Assembly (NCBI GenBank): GCA_964564675.1
Contig: CAZMBI010000005.1
Span: 43,397-107,396, forward strand
DNA length: 64,000 bases
Origin: CAZMBI01 sp964564675
GTDB taxonomy: Bacteria > Pseudomonadota > Alphaproteobacteria > Rickettsiales > UBA3002
Reading direction: 5' to 3'
Part shown: positions 60,145 to 64,000 of the stretch, piece by piece
Numbering within the stretch: position 1 is the first letter of the stretch
Layout: each line of letters begins with the position of its first letter
The notes under the pieces: generated by a model
Seen by the model: the letters and a program-made list of their open reading frames with translations, nothing else
Databases searched by the model: none
Told to the model about the DNA's origin: nothing
Translations under genes and position numbers: made by a program

Positions 60145-61241
60145 TGGCGGAAGAAGAAAAGGAAAAGCACCAAAAAACCGAAGAACCGACTCAGAAACGT
60201 ATTGATGATGCGGTCAAGAAGGGGCAGGTCGTCACCTCGCGCGAGGTGAACAGCTTTTTTATGCTGCTGGCCTTTACCATCCTGATCATTGTGCTGGCTC
60301 CGCCCATTATGGACGAAATGAGATACCGCCTGAGCCACTATATTATTAAACCGCACGACATCGATATTACCGATCAGGCATTTTATCTGGAAATGCACGA
60401 CCTGATGTATGATGTGCTGGTGATGATGGTGCTGCCGATTATTCTGGCTATTAGCGCGGTGTTTCTGGCCAATGCGGCGCAGAACCGGTTTGTCCTGTCC
60501 ACCGAACCGATTGTTCCGAAATTAAGTAAAATTTCGATTATCAAGGGGTTTGGTCGCCTGTTTTCGCGGCGCTCAATGGTGGAGTTCGTTAAAGGCCTCG
60601 TCAAAATCACCGTCGTGGGGGCCGTGGCGATGATCGCCATCTGGCCCTATAAAGAGCATCTGCGCCTGCTGCCCGATGAGAATATGTTTGAACTGCTGAC
60701 CTTTATCAGCAGCATCGCCGGCCGGATGATGATTGGCATTTGCATGATTATGCTGATTATCGCGCTGCTCGACTTTGCCTATCAGAAATTTGAATATTTG
60801 CAGAATCTCAAAATGACCAAGCAGGAGCTCAAAGACGAGTTCAAACAGCAGGAGGGAGACCCGCAGGTTAAACAGAAATTAAAACAGATCCGCCGCGAGC
60901 GGGCCAAGAAGCGGATGATGGAGGCCGTACCGCAGGCCGATGTGGTCATCACCAACCCGGAACATTATGCCGTCGCCTTACAATATGACCAACTCACCAT
61001 GAATGCGCCGCATGTGGTGGCCAAAGGCACGGACAAAGCAGCCCTGCGCATCAAGGAAGTAGCGGAACAGCATAAGATTACGGTGATGCGCAACCCGCCG
61101 CTGGCCCGGCTGCTCTATGATAATGCCAGGATGGACGAGGAAATCCCCTATGAATATTATAAGGCGGTCGCCGAAATTATCGGCTATGTTTACAAACTGC
61201 GCGGCATCAACCCGCAGCAGCAGAAAAAAGCGCCGGCCTGA
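60144..61241 (+). CDS. flhB: flagellar export switch protein FlhB
   Basis: 365 residues from ATG 60144 (GGAG upstream); a GTG 3 bases before is in frame but unneeded. N-terminal KTEEPTQKRIDDAVKKGQVV and four membrane helices, then the cytoplasmic domain. The self-cleaving NPTH motif reads NPEH (N271-P272-E273-H274 in VVITNPEHYAVALQY): the N-P bond is kept, Thr is Glu. The cleaved domain continues MRNPPLARLLYDNARMDEEI. The cckA-like genes follow on the same strand. Confidence 0.95.
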   Translation: MAEEEKEKHQKTEEPTQKRIDDAVKKGQVVTSREVNSFFMLLAFTILIIVLAPPIMDEMRYRLSHYIIKPHDIDITDQAFYLEMHDLMYDVLVMMVLPIILAISAVFLANAAQNRFVLSTEPIVPKLSKISIIKGFGRLFSRRSMVEFVKGLVKITVVGAVAMIAIWPYKEHLRLLPDENMFELLTFISSIAGRMMIGICMIMLIIALLDFAYQKFEYLQNLKMTKQELKDEFKQQEGDPQVKQKLKQIRRERAKKRMMEAVPQADVVITNPEHYAVALQYDQLTMNAPHVVAKGTDKAALRIKEVAEQHKITVMRNPPLARLLYDNARMDEEIPYEYYKAVAEIIGYVYKLRGINPQQQKKAPA

Positions 61242-61300
61242 AACAACGCCACACGTCTTCTTAGTTGCGTTTTTCGGTCATTTACCACACAGTATGGACC

Positions 61301-62269
61301 ATGCGAGTGGCCGATAAAACCAGTGACATAATTAATCCGGACTTTGTGCCGCGCGGTTATAATCGCCCGTTGAAAGAACTCGGCATCGTCACCGCGCTGG
61401 CCGTGCTCGCCGTGGCGCTGCTGTCGTTTTTCCCGGAGATGGTCGGCGGCGATGAGGTGGTGCGGGTCATTGTCGTTGCCTTGCTCATTGGGCTGGCGGG
61501 GTATTTTATCATCCGCAAAATGCAGCATAACGATCTGATCATGGCCACCGAATTCGAGAATTTATTATTCTCTGCCGCCGCCTCGCTGGGCCATAATTTC
61601 TGTATTTTCCTGAAAAATGACGGCACCATCATCTATGCCAACGACGCCACCCGGCGCATGTTCCCGCGCTTCAGCCATGAGCAAAACCGCGCCCTAGAGA
61701 ATCTGCTGGAAGAGGGAAAGGTGGCCCGCACCGACCGCGACCGACTGTTTTCGGCCATGGCAAGCGGTAAAAAAGAGGTGCTGGTCTTTGAAATGACCGA
61801 CACGCGTGACGAAAAGCATGATTATGTGATTATTCTCGAACCGCTGCAGCGCCCGGCCGGATATTATGTGCTGCGCGGGCGCGAATATTACAGCGAGCGT
61901 CAGTCCGTTGCCAAATTAAGCGGTAGCCTGCAAAAAACCTCGCCTGAAAAAATCGCCACCCTGGTTCAGAAAATTCCCTCGCCCGCCTATATCACCAATG
62001 AGAGCGGGACGCTTGAGTTTGTTAATGTCGCACTTGAGACCATGCTCGGCTATCAGGACGGTGAAATGACAGAGCATAAACTCACGCTGCAGAAAATCAT
62101 TTATCATGCAGACGGTTATGAAACGGGTGAGTTTGAACCCTGCAGCTTTATCGGAACCGTGTTGTTTAAACAGCGCGACGGCAATGTGCTAAAAGCCGAA
62201 CTTGATCAGAAGCTGTGCATTAACGAAAAGGGGACGACCACCGGCTGTTGCGGCGTCGTCTTGGATTGA
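61301..62269 (+). CDS. cckA-N: CckA N-terminal half: membrane and tandem PAS sensor region
   Basis: 322 residues from ATG 61301 (weak ribosome site). Two membrane helices (about 27-45 and 51-68: ALAVLAVALLSFFPEMVGG and VIVVALLIGLAGYFIIRKM), PAS A about 82-190 (NFCIFLKNDGTIIYANDATR), PAS B about 220-310 (IPSPAYITNESGTLEFVNVA). There is no kinase domain. This equals the sensory part of CckA. It ends at TGA, followed at once by a second TGA; the next gene starts 9 bases later in the same frame. Position after flhB is the usual cckA position in several Alphaproteobacteria. Confidence 0.85.
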   Translation: MRVADKTSDIINPDFVPRGYNRPLKELGIVTALAVLAVALLSFFPEMVGGDEVVRVIVVALLIGLAGYFIIRKMQHNDLIMATEFENLLFSAAASLGHNFCIFLKNDGTIIYANDATRRMFPRFSHEQNRALENLLEEGKVARTDRDRLFSAMASGKKEVLVFEMTDTRDEKHDYVIILEPLQRPAGYYVLRGREYYSERQSVAKLSGSLQKTSPEKIATLVQKIPSPAYITNESGTLEFVNVALETMLGYQDGEMTEHKLTLQKIIYHADGYETGEFEPCSFIGTVLFKQRDGNVLKAELDQKLCINEKGTTTGCCGVVLD

Positions 62270-62278
62270 TGAGCCTTT

Positions 62279-63880
62279 ATGTCCCGGCAACGCAAGAAAA
62301 TATCGGATGTACAAGCCGAAGGGGGGCTTTCCCTGAGCCGATTTATCGAGCATTCGCCGATTGCCATTGCCCAGCTGGCCGATGACGGCACCATTGCCGA
62401 TTGCAACGCCGCATTTCATACCCTTACCCACAACCATTTTCCTCAGAACCCGTCGCAGCAGCTCAGCGAAGCGGTCGCCTCCGCCGAAGAACGGATACAG
62501 CTCGGGCGCTTACTCGACAGCGCGCATAAAAACCAGTCCGTGGAGCCGGTGACGCTGACACTGAATCTGGACGGCAACCGGCGCGTGATAGTCTCCACCT
62601 ATGCCACCTGCATCGTGCTCGAGGACGACACCACCCCGGTGATGATGCTGTATATGACCGATCTCACCGAGCAGAAAAACCTCGAAATGCGCTTTGCGCA
62701 TTCGCAGAAAATGCAGGCGGTCGGCCAGCTTGCCGGCGGGGTTGCGCATGACTTTAACAACCTGTTGACCGCCATGATCGGATTTTGCGACCTGCTGCTC
62801 ATGCGCCACCCGGCGGGGGATCCATCCTTTGCCGATATCATGCAGATAAAGCAAAACGCCAACCGCGCGGCCAATCTGGTGCGCCAGTTGCTGGCGTTTT
62901 CGCGCCGGCAGACACTGCAACCCAAAGTCATCGACCTGACCGACGTGCTGGCCGAGCTGTCCAACCTGATCCGCCGCCTGATCGGTGAGAACATCGAACT
63001 GGATATGATCCACGGGCGCGATCTGGGCATGGTCAAGGCCGATCAGGGCCAGCTTGAACAAGTGGTCATCAACCTAGCGGTCAATGCGCGCGATGCCATG
63101 CCCGAAGGCGGCGCGCTGACCATCCGCACCAGTAATGTGACAATCGAGCGCCCCGGCCCGCCACAGCCGGGCATGATCTCACCCGAAGACGAAGACCAGA
63201 TCGTCCCCGGCGATTATGTGCTGGTGGAAATGCAGGACAGCGGCACGGGGATTCCCGAGCACATCGTCAAAAATATTTTCGAGCCATTTTTCTCGACCAA
63301 GGAAATCGGCAGCGGCACCGGCCTGGGCCTGTCCACGGTATATGGCATCATCAAACAAACCGGCGGCTATGTGTATATTACCAGCAGGCAAGACGAAGGC
63401 ACCACCTTCAGCCTGTATTTCAAACGCTTTGAGCGGCCCGAGCCGAGTGTGGAATCTCCTGAGGAAGCCAGAATGACCGATTTAACCGGCGGCGAGACCA
63501 TCCTGCTGGTGGAAGATGAAACGCCGGTGCGGATTTTTGCAGCACGCGCCTTGCGCAACAAGGGCTATGAAGTGTTGGAAGCCGACAGCGGTGAAAGCGC
63601 GATCACCGTGTTTGAAGGCCATGACGGCCGGGTGGATGTGATTATTTCTGATGTGGTGATGCCGGGTGTAAACGGACCGAAAATGGTGGAACAGCTGCAC
63701 CAGAAATTTCCGGCGCATATGAAGACCGCCGAAGTGATTTTCATCTCCGGTTATGCCGAAAACGCGTTTATCGACTCCTTCGGACCGGACCGGGAATTCA
63801 ACTTCCTCGCCAAGCCCTTCACACTGAAACAACTTGCCGCCAAGGTGAAGGAAGTGGTGCGCAAACGCGCCGTGGAATAG
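62279..63880 (+). CDS. cckA-C: CckA C-terminal half: PAS, histidine kinase and receiver
   Basis: 533 residues. PAS about 22-130 (FIEHSPIAIAQLADDGTIAD), HisKA about 146-210 with GGVAHDFNNLLTAM (H157), HATPase about 255-385 with N box INLAVNARDAM, G1 DSGTGIP and G2 GTGLGLSTVYG, and receiver about 408-528 with phosphoacceptor D458 in ISDVVMPGVNG. All catalytic features of CckA, the hybrid kinase feeding ChpT and then CtrA/CpdR, are intact. It lacks membrane helices. No strong Shine-Dalgarno sequence precedes the ATG (TTGATGAG), so it may depend on coupling to the first half. Confidence 0.93.
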   Translation: MSRQRKKISDVQAEGGLSLSRFIEHSPIAIAQLADDGTIADCNAAFHTLTHNHFPQNPSQQLSEAVASAEERIQLGRLLDSAHKNQSVEPVTLTLNLDGNRRVIVSTYATCIVLEDDTTPVMMLYMTDLTEQKNLEMRFAHSQKMQAVGQLAGGVAHDFNNLLTAMIGFCDLLLMRHPAGDPSFADIMQIKQNANRAANLVRQLLAFSRRQTLQPKVIDLTDVLAELSNLIRRLIGENIELDMIHGRDLGMVKADQGQLEQVVINLAVNARDAMPEGGALTIRTSNVTIERPGPPQPGMISPEDEDQIVPGDYVLVEMQDSGTGIPEHIVKNIFEPFFSTKEIGSGTGLGLSTVYGIIKQTGGYVYITSRQDEGTTFSLYFKRFERPEPSVESPEEARMTDLTGGETILLVEDETPVRIFAARALRNKGYEVLEADSGESAITVFEGHDGRVDVIISDVVMPGVNGPKMVEQLHQKFPAHMKTAEVIFISGYAENAFIDSFGPDREFNFLAKPFTLKQLAAKVKEVVRKRAVE

Positions 63881-64000
63881 TCGCGCTATTATCCCAAGCG
63901 CGGTTCAGGGACTTTCGTCGGTGAGCTTTTTCCCATCCCCGTTATTGCGACGCAAGCAGGAGTCCCGGGGAATATGGCTGATTTACTTGTTGATTGGACA

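Noticed and set aside
62267..62272. TGA read as tryptophan or selenocysteine in the cckA locus
   Set aside because: prfB with its UGA-dependent frameshift is present, many genes here end in TGA, and no SECIS-like stem is seen; readthrough is kept only as a hypothesis.
63881..64000. Gene or repeat at the right edge
   Set aside because: The last 120 bases show no coding start, and the palindromic GCGACGCAAGC segment is too short to assign to a repeat family.

Overview
The window looks like a chromosomal segment of a flagellated, Gram-negative member of the Alphaproteobacteria. The evidence is the combination of a CckA-type phosphorelay kinase directly behind flhB, MotE- and DUF6468-type genes behind fliLM, a short (C-terminal-domain only) HPr kinase in a regulatory PTS set, COQ9, an AddB of the alphaproteobacterial kind and a long two-domain isocitrate dehydrogenase. 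No 16S rRNA or other decisive taxonomic marker is present, so order-level placement (for example a Micavibrio- or Rhodospirillales-like lineage) is a guess. Base composition is fairly GC-rich throughout, with AT-rich pockets only in promoter regions. There is one 100-N assembly gap at 21781-21880.

Layout: 1-14 kb is mixed housekeeping: end of a glycosyltransferase, mutS, a malic enzyme with a phosphotransacetylase-like domain, a ceramidase-like membrane protein, a CPBP protease, nhaA, mutY, an SGNH hydrolase, thiC, and a Wzt-like ABC ATPase. 14-21 kb is flagellar cluster A: fliL-fliM-DUF6468-motE leftward and flgF-flgG-flgA-flgH rightward, with a good sigma-54 promoter match in front of flgF. 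21-46 kb is mainly translation, repair and metabolism (rpmI-rplT-pheS-pheT, addB, trpS, a family 5-like uracil-DNA glycosylase, icd, gloB, smpB, dapA), followed by a compact regulatory PTS operon (hpf-ptsN-hprK-EIIA-HPr), a soluble PAS histidine kinase and coq9. 45.4-53 kb is surface/secretion: an RTX-type calcium-binding repeat protein with a CtrA-like box and a strong terminator, a tRNA with CAU anticodon, and an exopolysaccharide set resembling parts of succinoglycan-type exo loci (pyruvyl transferase, flippase, GT2, GH16 glucanase, GT4). 53-64 kb holds prfB with its programmed +1 frameshift and flagellar cluster B: csrA-flhX-FliT-like-fliO-fliP leftward and flgB-flgC-fliE-fliQ-fliR-flhB rightward, ending in a kinase locus that looks like CckA cut in two.

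The genes suggest a cell-cycle/flagellar programme (CckA, CtrA-like box, sigma-54 promoter, CsrA) alongside a surface-polysaccharide and secreted-protein programme. The most unusual observations are: (1) CckA is divided into a membrane PAS half and a PAS-HisKA-HATPase-REC half by two consecutive in-frame TGA codons; (2) thiC carries an in-frame 75-base palindromic insert made of 7-base units; (3) a MITE-like inverted-repeat element lies after flgH; (4) MutY, the SGNH hydrolase, FlhB and a histidine kinase have changes at normally conserved functional residues. Functions are from motif recognition by eye; no database search was run.
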